DNA of 64,000 nucleotides, taken from contig JBDHVW010000042.1 of the NCBI GenBank assembly GCA_039809865.1, positions 1 to 64,000 on the forward strand. Direction: 5' to 3'. Shown piece by piece: positions 7,546 to 15,476 of the stretch (within the stretch, counting starts at the first letter, position 1; each line of letters starts with the position of its first letter). The position numbers and the translations under genes are program-made. This stretch comes from QWHO01 sp039809865. Its GTDB lineage: Bacteria > Vulcanimicrobiota > Xenobia > Xenobiales > QWHO01. The notes beneath the pieces were generated by a model. The model was not told where the DNA came from. It saw nothing but the letters and a program-made list of their open reading frames with translations, and ran no database searches.

Positions 7546-8798
7546 CAGCCAGCCTTCGGGCCGACCCGAGCGACTTCCTTGATCGCCTCGTCCCAAAACG
7601 TGTCCCGCGCAAACCGCAGGGCCGCATAACGCCCCTCGACCGGGGCGGGAAGCTCACCCTCGGGCAGGTAGACGGACAGACCGGGCGAGCCGATGCTACC
7701 CAGCACCACGTCCTGCAGCGCTTGCAGAGCCTCGTGGGCGCGGTCGCGCAGCCCCCGAGAGAGCCGCTCGTCGTCCTTCAACTTGTGCAGGAAGGTCGAC
7801 AGGTCGCGCATCTCCGAGAGCGGACGATCCCAGTCGTGTTTCCAGAAGTGTGGCGTGGCGTGCACGTGGGCGGCCACCAGCTCGCGGTCCTGGCCTTGGA
7901 AGGTATGGGCCAGATGGTCGAGCGCTCTCGTGAGAGGGGGGATCTTCTCCAGGTCCAGGGCCCCCATCGTGGGCGTCTGCCCGGGAGTGGTGGCGCAGGC
8001 CTCCACCACCGCCAGAGCGCCCTCGTGCGCGGATTTGCCGGGTAGCGTGGCGACCACCTGGCCCAGGGGAATGCCCACGCCCTCCTCGCCGCTCTGCGAG
8101 GCGACCAGATAGTGCGCACGCGGGTAGATCTCGTGGGCGATTTCGACCTGGGCCATCAGGCACGAGTTGAACACCAGCACGTCCGGCTTGAGCCCGGAGG
8201 CTTCCAGAGCCTGCGACGCCTCGCCCGGCAACAAGAAGCGGCGGCGATCCACGTCGCTGACCGAGCCCAGGAAGCCGCCCCCGTGGCCGCCCAGGACCAC
8301 CATCGTGTGCTCGGCCGGGTATTTCTCCATGCCCCAACGCAAGAAATCTTGCAGCGACTGGGGGCGGCTCATGTCCACGCCCTCCAAGCGGGTGCCATCC
8401 GAGCGCAGAGCCACGGCGGCACCGTTCTGCTTCACGCCTAGCTGCGAGCCTACGACCACGCTGTCGGTGGGGACGATCTCCTCCAGCGATTGGCGCGCCG
8501 CAGCTTCGATATCCGGCGAAGCAGAGCTATAAATCAGGACGGCCCATTGACTGCGCTCGCCTCCGGCTGGCTGCGCGACGCCATAGCCTTCACTACGCTC
8601 GCCTGCGGCTCGCTGCGCGCTGCCATCGCATTGACTACGCTCGCCTGCGGCTGGCTGCGCGACGCCATAGCCTTCACTACGCTCGCCTGCGGCTCGCTGC
8701 GCGCTGCCATCGCATTGACTACGCTCGCCTGCGGCTCGCTGCGCGCTGCGCTTGCATGTTTCCGTCTTCGTGGAACTCACCTTTTGCATCGGATACAA
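7545..8798 (-). CDS. Clostripain-like cysteine peptidase (C11) with in-frame repeat insertion
   Basis: The product is 417 residues from a TTG start at 8798 (GAGGGG lies 11 bases upstream). Residues about 90-300 match clostripain-related peptidases: QWAVLIYSSAS at the domain start, catalytic histidine in VVLGGHGGGFLGSV and catalytic cysteine in LVFNSCLMAQVEIAHE, followed by YLVASQSGEEGVG. Residues 15-84 are five 14-residue copies of a sequence like SAQRAAGERSQCDG, encoded by the tandem repeat at 8547-8756; they look inserted just ahead of the peptidase domain. No signal peptide remains at the N-terminus. It is translationally coupled to the I9-like gene. The true start is uncertain because of the repeat; the peptidase assignment is firm. 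Confidence 0.85.
   Translation of the reverse strand: MYPMQKVSSTKTETCKRSAQRAAGERSQCDGSAQRAAGERSEGYGVAQPAAGERSQCDGSAQRAAGERSEGYGVAQPAGGERSQWAVLIYSSASPDIEAAARQSLEEIVPTDSVVVGSQLGVKQNGAAVALRSDGTRLEGVDMSRPQSLQDFLRWGMEKYPAEHTMVVLGGHGGGFLGSVSDVDRRRFLLPGEASQALEASGLKPDVLVFNSCLMAQVEIAHEIYPRAHYLVASQSGEEGVGIPLGQVVATLPGKSAHEGALAVVEACATTPGQTPTMGALDLEKIPPLTRALDHLAHTFQGQDRELVAAHVHATPHFWKHDWDRPLSEMRDLSTFLHKLKDDERLSRGLRDRAHEALQALQDVVLGSIGSPGLSVYLPEGELPAPVEGRYAALRFARDTFWDEAIKEVARVGPKAG
8547..8756. repeat. Five tandem 42-bp repeats inside the C11 peptidase gene
   Basis: Five contiguous units of exactly 42 bp (8547-8588, 8589-8630, 8631-8672, 8673-8714, 8715-8756). Units 1 and 3 share one version, units 2 and 4 another, so the array is an 84-bp composite that was duplicated, plus one extra unit. 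Each holds the core CTACGCTCGCCTGCGGCT. Because 42 is a multiple of three and no stop falls in the used frame, the repeat adds 14 residues per unit to the peptidase N-terminus. Confidence 0.95.
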
Positions 8799-8853
8799 TT
8801 TAGTTGACGCCCCTCAAAAGGGCCTGAATCCTGGTGGGAGAAGAAAATTCAGC

Positions 8854-9192
8854 ATGCGGCGTGGGCTGAGCTTGTTGGAGATCGTGGTCGCGGTGGGCTT
8901 CCTGGCCATCTCGCTGATCATGGTCTTGAGCCTGATGCCGGCCGGAATCCTCTCGCTCGATCAGGCCGAGAAGCTCGAAACCGGCACCAGCCTCGGCACG
9001 ATGCTGGTCGAGGAGGCGCGCCAGCCGGCCGAGCCTGAAACGCTTCCCTTCACCCTGAACGGCACCGAATATACCTGCCGGCGCTGGTCGGACAACGTCA
9101 GCGACGAGCTGTTCGACGTGCACGTGCGGGTGGAGTGGCGCAACGCCAAAGCTCCACTCGAGTTCTGGCAGCGCAAGGACCGTCGCACTTGA
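8854..9192 (+). CDS. Type IV pilin-like protein (minor pseudopilin)
   Basis: A 112-residue protein starting MRRGLSLLEIVVAVGFLAIS: short basic leader, a prepilin peptidase site after Gly4, Glu at +5 of the mature form and one hydrophobic helix. The GGGAGAAG upstream at spacing about 10 supports the ATG at 8854. It heads a three-gene operon whose members overlap by four bases. It resembles GspI/PilV-type minor pilins in size and order. The region just upstream holds TACAAT near 8793, a possible -10 hexamer. Confidence 0.85.
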   Translation: MRRGLSLLEIVVAVGFLAISLIMVLSLMPAGILSLDQAEKLETGTSLGTMLVEEARQPAEPETLPFTLNGTEYTCRRWSDNVSDELFDVHVRVEWRNAKAPLEFWQRKDRRT

Positions 9193-9746
9193 AGCGCGGC
9201 TTCACGCTGGTCGAGGTGCTGATCTCAGGAGCGCTCCTGTTCACCCTGATCGCCCTCAGCGTGAGGGTCTTCGTCCCGGCGCTGACCATCTGGCGGCGCA
9301 ATCAAGCCAAAGCCACCGTCCAGCAGGCGGCTTTGCAGACCGCTTATCGGATTCGCCACGACGTCTTCCACAGCGCGCCCGGCGTGATGCAGGTCAAGCC
9401 GCGCCTGCTGGTTGTGCTGAGCGCGGGAGAGCCTCCCGCCTTCGACCAGGACGGACAGCCGCTCTGGAGCGAGTGGGTTGGCTACTGGCTGGATGACGAC
9501 GGCCGCCTGTGGCGCTTCACGCGGCCCATTCCGCCCACTCCGGACGCCCCGACCACCGTGCCGACGGGACTCCCCTCCGATGCCGACCTGACCGATCACG
9601 GCCGCATCGTGGCGCGCGACGTCCTCAGCTTCATCCCGACCGCGGGTCCCACCGGGGGCGCCCGCTATCGCCTCAAGCTCGAGTTCGGCGGTTTCAGCTA
9701 CGAATTGCTGAGCGGGGCCGTTTCCGCCTATCAGGGGGACACTTGA
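9189..9746 (+). CDS. Type IV pilin-like protein (GspJ/PilW-like)
   Basis: A 185-residue protein. Translation most likely starts at TTG 9189, which overlaps the previous stop as TTGA. The product then begins LKRGFTLVEVLISGALLF, a classic prepilin leader with cleavage before Phe5 and Glu at mature position 5. After the membrane helix comes a soluble domain (FVPALTIWRRNQAKATVQQA; YRIRHDVFHSAP) of the size seen in J-type minor pseudopilins. Coupled to its neighbours on both sides. Confidence 0.85.
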   Translation: MKRGFTLVEVLISGALLFTLIALSVRVFVPALTIWRRNQAKATVQQAALQTAYRIRHDVFHSAPGVMQVKPRLLVVLSAGEPPAFDQDGQPLWSEWVGYWLDDDGRLWRFTRPIPPTPDAPTTVPTGLPSDADLTDHGRIVARDVLSFIPTAGPTGGARYRLKLEFGGFSYELLSGAVSAYQGDT

Positions 9747-11407
9747 GGAGGCGCGCCCTGGCGCTGCCCACGGTGCTCGGCGTGATCGCCGTGCTGCTGA
9801 CGCTCGGCCTGGCGCTCTGCACTCTGAGCACGGTGTCGCTCAACCTGGCCCGCCACAATTACCTGGAGGCCCGCGCCCAGCTGCTGGCGCGCTCCGGGTT
9901 GGCCGAGTTCGTGGCCCAGATGCGCCGCATCGAGGCCACTCTGCCGCTGCCGCCCGCCATCCCCACGACGGACCTGGCCACCAGCTTCGCCGATGTCGAG
10001 ATCGTGCCGGGCTGCCATCTTGGTTTCCGCCCGGGGCTGGCCTACAAGTCGACCGACAACCTGTATTCCGAGTTCCCCCAGGCGGGCTACGTGGACCGCG
10101 GCACCACGGCCAAGAGCGTGCCTCCATTCACGCTCGAGGTCATTCTGCACGTCGAGGTGGAGGGCGTCCAGCGCGAGTTCCGCGCCCTGGTGCGCCGCGT
10201 CTGGCCCTATGCAGCCTACGTCGACCAGGGCCCCCTGGTGCTGTGCGGCTGGCCCGACGCCGAGGTGGCTCCCACCCACGTGGACGGCTCGGTCTACAAA
10301 GGGCGCAACTGGCCCGGCCCGATGTTCGAGAACGAAACCGACCCGGACGCCCAGAGCCCCCGCCTCTGGGTGACGCGGCGCGAGCTGACGCGCTGTATGG
10401 TGATGAACGTCCCGGGCGCGGTGACGCTGGGCCCGCATCTCTCGCAGAACCTGGCGTTCAATCCCTACGGTCCGACCGGCTCCACCACGTTGCCCAACGC
10501 CTGCATCGCGGGCGGGACGCCCCACTGGTTCAAGGTGAGCGCGGTCAACCGGGCGCCGTTGCAGGTTCCGCCCGGCTCCGGAACGGCCGATCCGGGCAAC
10601 CACCTGGAAGGCTCCGCCGACCTGGACGACGACCTCTCCGCGCTGGGCTCGGGAGCGGTGTTCGCGGCCGCCGGCAACCGCTTTGACGGCACGGTGCTCT
10701 ACAAGGACCCGCGCCTGGACCCGCTGGACCTGCTGCGGCCCTCGTTCATGGCCCCCGGCACGGTGGTTACGGGGCTGCCCCTGGTCACCCCGGGCTTCCC
10801 CGACCCGCGCGACACCTACGTGCTGAACCGCACCCTGGCCCTGGACGGCTCCACCACTTCGCGCTGGGAGATCGACGGCAACCTGGTCAGCCGCATGATC
10901 TGGCCGCCGCTGGATCCGGGCGAGGACGCCGGTACGGTCATCGTGGAGTCCTACCCCGCCGGCCTGGAGCTGCGCGATTGCTCGCTACACGTCAAGGGCG
11001 ACCTCGATCTGTGGCGTCCGCTGGCCCAGGATCCCACCTATACCGACTATCCGCCCACCGTGCTCTCGGGCACGAACGCCACGCTCATCGTGGACGGCAC
11101 GCTGACTCTGGGTGGCGGCCGACTGGACTCGCACGACCAGGGCATGGTCATCTACGCGCGACATCTGGTGATGCGCGCGGGGGGGGATTTCCGGGGGCTC
11201 ATCGTGGCGGATCGGTCGGCCTCGGTGCTGCCAGACGGCACCAACCACCTGAGCGTGCGCGGCGGCATCGTGTGCGGCGGCGTGCCGGGCGCCGAGGGCT
11301 TACCGGGGATGGTGTTGCGCTCGATGGACCTCAAGCACGACCCGCGCTACCTGAAGACGTTGCACTCGATCGGCACGTTCCGGTTGACGGGGTGGCAGCA
11401 ACTCTAA
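9743..11407 (+). CDS. Large PilX/GspK-like minor pilin with long C-terminal domain
   Basis: A 554-residue protein with TTG start at 9743 in a TTGA overlap. The N-terminus LRRRALALPTVLGVIAVLL, then a helix and ARHNYLEARAQLLARSGLAE, is the PilX/GspK pattern: basic leader, hydrophobic helix, and the A-x-x-A-R-S-G-L-A motif just after it. The long remainder (about residues 150-554) is not the usual GspK fold. It is Gly/Pro/Asp-rich, and its last 120 residues (TLIVDGTLTLGGGRLDSHD, FRGLIVADRSASV) suggest short beta turns like a beta-helix or polymer-forming domain. Placed third in the operon, it probably caps or adheres as a pilus tip component. Exact class uncertain. Confidence 0.75.
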   Translation: MRRRALALPTVLGVIAVLLTLGLALCTLSTVSLNLARHNYLEARAQLLARSGLAEFVAQMRRIEATLPLPPAIPTTDLATSFADVEIVPGCHLGFRPGLAYKSTDNLYSEFPQAGYVDRGTTAKSVPPFTLEVILHVEVEGVQREFRALVRRVWPYAAYVDQGPLVLCGWPDAEVAPTHVDGSVYKGRNWPGPMFENETDPDAQSPRLWVTRRELTRCMVMNVPGAVTLGPHLSQNLAFNPYGPTGSTTLPNACIAGGTPHWFKVSAVNRAPLQVPPGSGTADPGNHLEGSADLDDDLSALGSGAVFAAAGNRFDGTVLYKDPRLDPLDLLRPSFMAPGTVVTGLPLVTPGFPDPRDTYVLNRTLALDGSTTSRWEIDGNLVSRMIWPPLDPGEDAGTVIVESYPAGLELRDCSLHVKGDLDLWRPLAQDPTYTDYPPTVLSGTNATLIVDGTLTLGGGRLDSHDQGMVIYARHLVMRAGGDFRGLIVADRSASVLPDGTNHLSVRGGIVCGGVPGAEGLPGMVLRSMDLKHDPRYLKTLHSIGTFRLTGWQQL

Positions 11408-11496
11408 GGTCGGCAGCCCCGGCGCCAAATCCGGCGCGCATCTTGCCGAGCCGCCCCCGCCATCCCGGGTCGGCAGCCCCCGGCGCCAAATTCGGC
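11408..11496. repeat. Two direct repeats of a ~28-bp intergenic element
   Basis: The string GGTCGGCAGCCCC(C)GGCGCCAAAT is present at 11408 and again at 11467, each followed 12-24 bases later by CTTGCCGA. The two copies form a ~59-bp tandem unit directly after the pilin operon stop. Neither copy forms a clear U-tailed hairpin. Function unknown. Confidence 0.7.
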
Positions 11497-11531
11497 CACC
11501 GCTGGCTTGCCGAAGGCCATTCCCGATCGTC

Positions 11532-11774
11532 ATGTTTCCCCAACTGCCCGTGCTCGCGAAAGGAGAGTCCTTTCGACTGGACCTCCTGATCGGCGTGAAA
11601 TTGGGGAAACGCAAATTCTGGGTCAACGGGGAAGTGGACGGAACCGCCCACGATGTGACTCAGGATGCACAGCGAGCAGCCAAGATCGACCTGCCCAGGG
11701 TCCGCCTCACGGCCGAGGATACTCTGGCCCCCGACTGCGTCGAACGTCTCATCGCACAGCTGACGGCTCTCTGA
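11532..11774 (+). CDS. Small hypothetical protein upstream of glyQS
   Basis: An 80-residue frame: MFPQLPVLAKGESFRLDLLI onward, ending DTLAPDCVERLIAQLTAL. Composition is normal for a small globular protein (alternating charged and hydrophobic residues, no low complexity), unlike shadow frames in this GC-rich DNA. No ribosome site is seen before the ATG, which lowers confidence. It shares strand with glyQS, 58 bases away. I do not recognise a family. Confidence 0.5.
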   Translation: MFPQLPVLAKGESFRLDLLIGVKLGKRKFWVNGEVDGTAHDVTQDAQRAAKIDLPRVRLTAEDTLAPDCVERLIAQLTAL

Positions 11775-11832
11775 AAGGGAAACCCTGACGCGGGAAGAAC
11801 CTCGTCCCCTTCAGCAAAGGAGAGTTTCGAGC

Positions 11833-13185
11833 ATGCCGCAGACCGAGGAGAAGAAGAACACCCGGGATGACCTGATGGAAAGGATCGTGTCCCTGTGCCG
11901 GCGCCGCGGGTTTATCTTCCCCGGCTCGGAGATCTACGGCGGACTGGCCAACTGTTGGGACTACGGGCCGCTCGGCTCGCAGCTGAAGAAGAACGTCAAA
12001 GACCTGTGGTGGCGCACGGTCGTGCAGGAGCGCGACGACATGGTGGGCCTGGACGCGGCCATCCTGATGCATCCGCGCACCTGGGAGGCCTCCGGCCACG
12101 TGGGCAACTTCTCCGACCCGCTGGTGGACTGCAAGAAGTGCAAACAGCGCTTCCGCGCCGACCAGATGGAAGAGGCCGGCAAGTGCCCCGAGGGCGGCGA
12201 GCACGAATACACCGAGGTCCGGCAGTTCAACCTGATGTTCCAGACCCAGATGGGCGTGGTCCAGGACGAGACCTCCGGCATCTGGCTGCGCCCCGAAACG
12301 GCTCAGGGCATCTTCGTCAACTTCAAGAACGTCCAGACCAGCTCGCGCAAGAAGCTGCCGTTCGGCATCGCCCAGATGGGCAAGAGCTTCCGCAACGAGA
12401 TCACCCCGCGCCGCTTCACGTTCCGCACCCGCGAGTTCGAGCAGATGGAGATCGAGTATTTCGTGCGCCCCGAAGAAGCGGACGCCAAGTTCAAAGAGTG
12501 GGTGGACGCCCGCCACCAATGGTACCACGACTACGGCATCAAGCCCGAGAACCTGCGCCTGCGCGCCCACGGGGCCGACGAGCTGGCCCACTACGCCAAA
12601 GGCTGCTTTGACATCGAGTACATGTTCCCGTGGGGCTGGAGCGAGCTGGAAGGCATCGCCAACCGCTCCGACTTCGACCTCAGCCAGCACATGAAGTTCT
12701 CCGGCAAGGACCTCAAGTATTTCGACGAGGAAACCAAGGAGCACCTGACGCCCTGGGTCATCGAGCCCTCGGGCGGCGTGGACCGCGCCGTGCTGGCCTT
12801 CCTGGTGGATTCCTACGACGAGGACGAGACCACCACCGCCAAGGGCGAGAAGGACACCCGCGTGGTGCTGCGCCTGCACCCCCGCCTGGCGCCGATTCAG
12901 GTGGCGGTGCTGCCGCTGCAGAAGAACAAGGCCGAGCTGGTGGAGCTCTCCCACAAGCTGCACAGAGAGCTGCGCCAGACGTTCCTCACCGATTGGGACG
13001 GCACCGGCCAGATCGGCAAGCGCTATCGCCGCTACGACGAGGTCGGCTGCCCGTTCTGCGTGACGGTCGACTTCAACTCGCTGGAGGACGAAGCCGTGAC
13101 CGTGCGCGACCGCGACACGATGGAGCAGGAGCGCATCCGGCTCGATCAGGTGCACGAATACCTGCGGAAGAAGATCTATCGGTGA
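11833..13185 (+). CDS. glyQS: Glycyl-tRNA synthetase (homodimeric type)
   Basis: Charges tRNA-Gly. The 450-residue product is the single-chain class II enzyme, not the alpha/beta form. Signatures: GFIFPGSEIYGGLANCWDYG near the N-terminus, class II motif 2 in MGKSFRNEITPRRFTFRTRE, and motif 3 in SGGVDRAVLAFLVDSY; a C-terminal anticodon-binding domain follows (LRLHPRLAPIQVAVLPL). A CxxC...C pair (DCKKCKQRFRAD) sits in the insertion domain, with GKCPEGG following. Good AAAGGAGAG ribosome site ahead of the ATG. Its stop overlaps the nitroreductase start. Confidence 0.97.
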   Translation: MPQTEEKKNTRDDLMERIVSLCRRRGFIFPGSEIYGGLANCWDYGPLGSQLKKNVKDLWWRTVVQERDDMVGLDAAILMHPRTWEASGHVGNFSDPLVDCKKCKQRFRADQMEEAGKCPEGGEHEYTEVRQFNLMFQTQMGVVQDETSGIWLRPETAQGIFVNFKNVQTSSRKKLPFGIAQMGKSFRNEITPRRFTFRTREFEQMEIEYFVRPEEADAKFKEWVDARHQWYHDYGIKPENLRLRAHGADELAHYAKGCFDIEYMFPWGWSELEGIANRSDFDLSQHMKFSGKDLKYFDEETKEHLTPWVIEPSGGVDRAVLAFLVDSYDEDETTTAKGEKDTRVVLRLHPRLAPIQVAVLPLQKNKAELVELSHKLHRELRQTFLTDWDGTGQIGKRYRRYDEVGCPFCVTVDFNSLEDEAVTVRDRDTMEQERIRLDQVHEYLRKKIYR

Positions 13186-13817
13186 CGGCCGACGAAGTCC
13201 TCACGACCACGCGCTCGGTGCGCAAGCGGCTCGACTTCGACCGCCCCGTGCCGCGCGAGATCATCGAGGAGTGCCTGGAAATCGCGATCCAGGCGCCCAC
13301 CGCGAGCAACCGGCAGACCTGGTCGTTCGTGGTTTTGACCGAGCCCGGGCCCAAGAAGATCGTGGCCGACGCCTATCGCAAGGCTTTCCAGATCTACGCC
13401 ACCCAGATCGTGCCCGGCATGCCAAAGTTTGCCGATGACGACCCGCGCACCAAACAGCAGGAGGGCGTGACCAACTCGGCCGTCTACCTGGCCGATAAAA
13501 TGCACGAGGTGCCGGCGCTGGTCATTCCCTGCATCGAGGGCAAGCTGGACAAGGCACCGCTGATGGAGGCGGCCGCGCACTGGGGCACCATCGCCCCGGC
13601 GGCCTGGTCTTTGATGCTGGCGCTGCGCTCGCGCGGCCTTGGCTCGGCCTGGACCACGCTGCACCTGATGTTCGAGGCGGAGGTCTCGAAGGCGCTCGGC
13701 ATCCCGGATGGGATCAGCCAGGCGGCTCTGTTACCGGTGGCCTACACGAAAGGAACCGACTTCAAGCCCGCGGCGCGCATTCCGGCCCGCGAGCTGACTC
13801 ACTGGAACGCGTGGTAG
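13182..13817 (+). CDS. Nitroreductase-family FMN oxidoreductase
   Basis: A 211-residue protein from GTG 13182 in a GTGA overlap with the glyQS stop. The N-terminal TTTRSVRKRLDFDRPVPRE and IAIQAPTASNRQTWSFVV are the FMN-phosphate-binding signature of the nitroreductase family. PAAWSLMLALRSRGLGSAWT and ALGIPDGISQAALLPVAY complete it. It uses NAD(P)H to reduce nitro compounds, quinones or similar; the native substrate cannot be read. The 3' end overlaps the convergent rhomboid gene by 19 bases. Confidence 0.92.
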   Translation: MTADEVLTTTRSVRKRLDFDRPVPREIIEECLEIAIQAPTASNRQTWSFVVLTEPGPKKIVADAYRKAFQIYATQIVPGMPKFADDDPRTKQQEGVTNSAVYLADKMHEVPALVIPCIEGKLDKAPLMEAAAHWGTIAPAAWSLMLALRSRGLGSAWTTLHLMFEAEVSKALGIPDGISQAALLPVAYTKGTDFKPAARIPARELTHWNAW

Positions 13818-14755
13818 AGCGTCACCAGCTCGACCGCGAAGTAAGCGACCGCCATCAGGCCTAGAGCCCCCACCAGCCAGCGCGGCTGTTGCCGCGACGC
13901 GATGGGGACCACGGCCGCAAACAGCGCCCCGGCCACGAGGCCGCCCAGGTGGGCGGCGTGGCCCAGGTTGGGCACGGTAAAAGCCACGCCCAGGTTGAGC
14001 ACCAGGTTCGTCAGAGCGTCCTTGCGCATGCCCTGGGCCACGCGTTTGGGCAATTCGTGCTTGAAGCTGAGCACGCCAGCCGCTCCGAACAGCCCGAAGA
14101 TGGCCCCCGAAGCCCCGGCTGACAGCACGTTGTCGGCCGAGGTGTAAAAGTCGGCCAGGCTGCCCGTCACGGCCGCCAGCGCGTACAGCCCGAGGAACGG
14201 GACGGTGCCGTAGAACCGCTCGATGCCGCGGCCCAGGTTCCAGAGGGCGTACATGTTGACCAGGATGTGTACGATGCCCACGTGCAGGAAGCTGGCGCCC
14301 ACGAGGCGCCACCATTCGCCGGCGCGGATCAAAAGAGGGTTGGCGGCGCCGAAACGCGCCAGCACCATCAAGTCCGAGTTGCCCCCGTAGGCGCTCGTCA
14401 CCAGGTAAAGCACGACGCAGCACGCGACCAGGACGACCGTGGCCGGAGCACGCGCCTTACGATAGGTCTCCCAGAAATCGAAGTAGTGCTTGAACTCGCT
14501 CGCGTTTTGCTCGGACTCGAGCCAGATCCCGTAGAGATTGAGCAGCCATTGCTGGATCTCGGGCACGAAAGCCTGAACTTTGCCGCTGGACAGCTCGAGG
14601 TAGGTGGCCTGCGACAGGTTCAGCCCGGGCGGGATCGGCCCCGAAAAGATCAGCACCGAGTGACGCGGATCGTATTGGGTCGCGGTGTCGCCGTCCAGGA
14701 CCTCGATCTTCTGCGGGGGAAGGGCGGCGATAAAGCTCTGACTGGGCGTGGCCAT
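13799..14755 (-). CDS. Rhomboid family intramembrane serine protease (with N-terminal soluble domain)
   Basis: A 318-residue protein with about 110 soluble N-terminal residues, then six to seven membrane helices. Rhomboid marks: ASFLHVGIVHILVNMYALW (the H-x3-H-x3-N type helix), the nucleophile in SAGASGAIFGLFGA (serine near residue 217) and the catalytic histidine in LGHAAHLGGLVAG. So the Ser-His dyad is intact. The ribosome site GGGGAA precedes the ATG. Substrates of bacterial rhomboids are mostly unknown. A second, shorter rhomboid is encoded at 19372-20022. Confidence 0.92.
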   Translation of the reverse strand: MATPSQSFIAALPPQKIEVLDGDTATQYDPRHSVLIFSGPIPPGLNLSQATYLELSSGKVQAFVPEIQQWLLNLYGIWLESEQNASEFKHYFDFWETYRKARAPATVVLVACCVVLYLVTSAYGGNSDLMVLARFGAANPLLIRAGEWWRLVGASFLHVGIVHILVNMYALWNLGRGIERFYGTVPFLGLYALAAVTGSLADFYTSADNVLSAGASGAIFGLFGAAGVLSFKHELPKRVAQGMRKDALTNLVLNLGVAFTVPNLGHAAHLGGLVAGALFAAVVPIASRQQPRWLVGALGLMAVAYFAVELVTLYHAFQ

Positions 14756-14782
14756 TTCCCCATCGCCTTAGGCGGGCACAAG

Positions 14783-14812
14783 AAAAAGCCTCCCCTGAGC
14801 GGTGGGGAGGCT
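14783..14812 (-). terminator. Rho-independent terminator
   Basis: On the minus strand AGCCTCCCC, an 8-base loop and GGGGAGGCT form a perfect 9-bp stem followed by TTTTTCT. It begins at the stop codon of the 57-residue gene upstream and ends that transcript before the rhomboid gene, which then needs its own promoter. A second small hairpin (14817-14832) lies just inside the coding end. Confidence 0.92.
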
Positions 14813-14985
14813 CAAGACCCTTCTTGAGAAGGGCTGGCCACGCATATGGGCCGTCGCACGAGTCGTTGCGGGCCCAGGAGCCGCTCGAGGTCCTCCAGGG
14901 TCAAGCCTCCCTGGATGTAACCGAAGAAGAGTCGCAGTTGCAGTGCGTCCCAGTCGGGCCGGTGGCCGGCCGGCGCCAGGGCCAT
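14812..14985 (-). CDS. Small hypothetical protein, coupled to upstream gene
   Basis: A 57-residue protein, MALAPAGHRPDWDALQLRLF onward, with GYIQGGLTLEDLERLLGPQ in the middle. Its ATG at 14985 overlaps the stop of the 100-residue gene (ATGA), and a strong terminator starts at its stop codon, so both ends are supported by gene-structure signals. The helix-loop-helix-like region LTLEDLERLLGP could be a small binding domain. No family recognised. Confidence 0.65.
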   Translation of the reverse strand: MALAPAGHRPDWDALQLRLFFGYIQGGLTLEDLERLLGPQRLVRRPICVASPSQEGS

Positions 14986-15287
14986 CAGGCGGCCAGGGAC
15001 TGCCGGGCTTCCGGCGAGAGTTGCACGTAGTCGCGCACACCCCCGTGCTTGTCGACCCGCGTGGGGTCTTTGCGGAACTCCGTGCGCCGGTCCTCGCCCG
15101 TTCCGATCATCTCGCGGGCCTTCTTGGGGCTGCCGGTGCGGATCAGCTCCTCGCCGTCGCAGAAGTCCTTACGGACGCTCTCTCCGGCCCCGTTGAAGAA
15201 GTTGGCCAGCCCGACGCCATACTTCTCGGTGGCCCGATACAACGTGTCCATGGGTTTGGAATTGACGATGCTGTCGATGAAGCCCAC
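14985..15287 (-). CDS. Small hypothetical protein
   Basis: A 100-residue hydrophilic protein. GTG 15287 with AAAGGGGAACGAAAA before it is the likely start (VGFIDSIVNSKPMDTLYRAT); an ATG 30 bases upstream at 15317 is possible. Mid-region GVGLANFFNGAGESVRKDFC and KKAREMIGTGEDRRTEF show no catalytic motif. It forms a two-gene unit with the 57-residue gene and is transcribed divergently from the PPDK gene. Confidence 0.7.
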   Translation of the reverse strand: MGFIDSIVNSKPMDTLYRATEKYGVGLANFFNGAGESVRKDFCDGEELIRTGSPKKAREMIGTGEDRRTEFRKDPTRVDKHGGVRDYVQLSPEARQSLAA

Positions 15288-15476
15288 TTTTCGTTCCCCT
15301 TTCGTCTGGCCGTTCAACTCGGCTCACCCACAGGATAGAGCATCCGGGAGCGGCGTTCAGTGACAATTGGTACCGAGCGTTTGTTCGCTCCAGGCAGGAA
15401 CCTGTGGCGTCGTGCAGGTATATCCGCAGGTCGCAGGCCCCCAGAAGCGCGCCGCGACGGGGAAAGGAGCTCCCAG

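Noticed and set aside
8547..8756. CRISPR array
   Set aside because: Units are directly tandem with no spacers and are translated in the peptidase gene.
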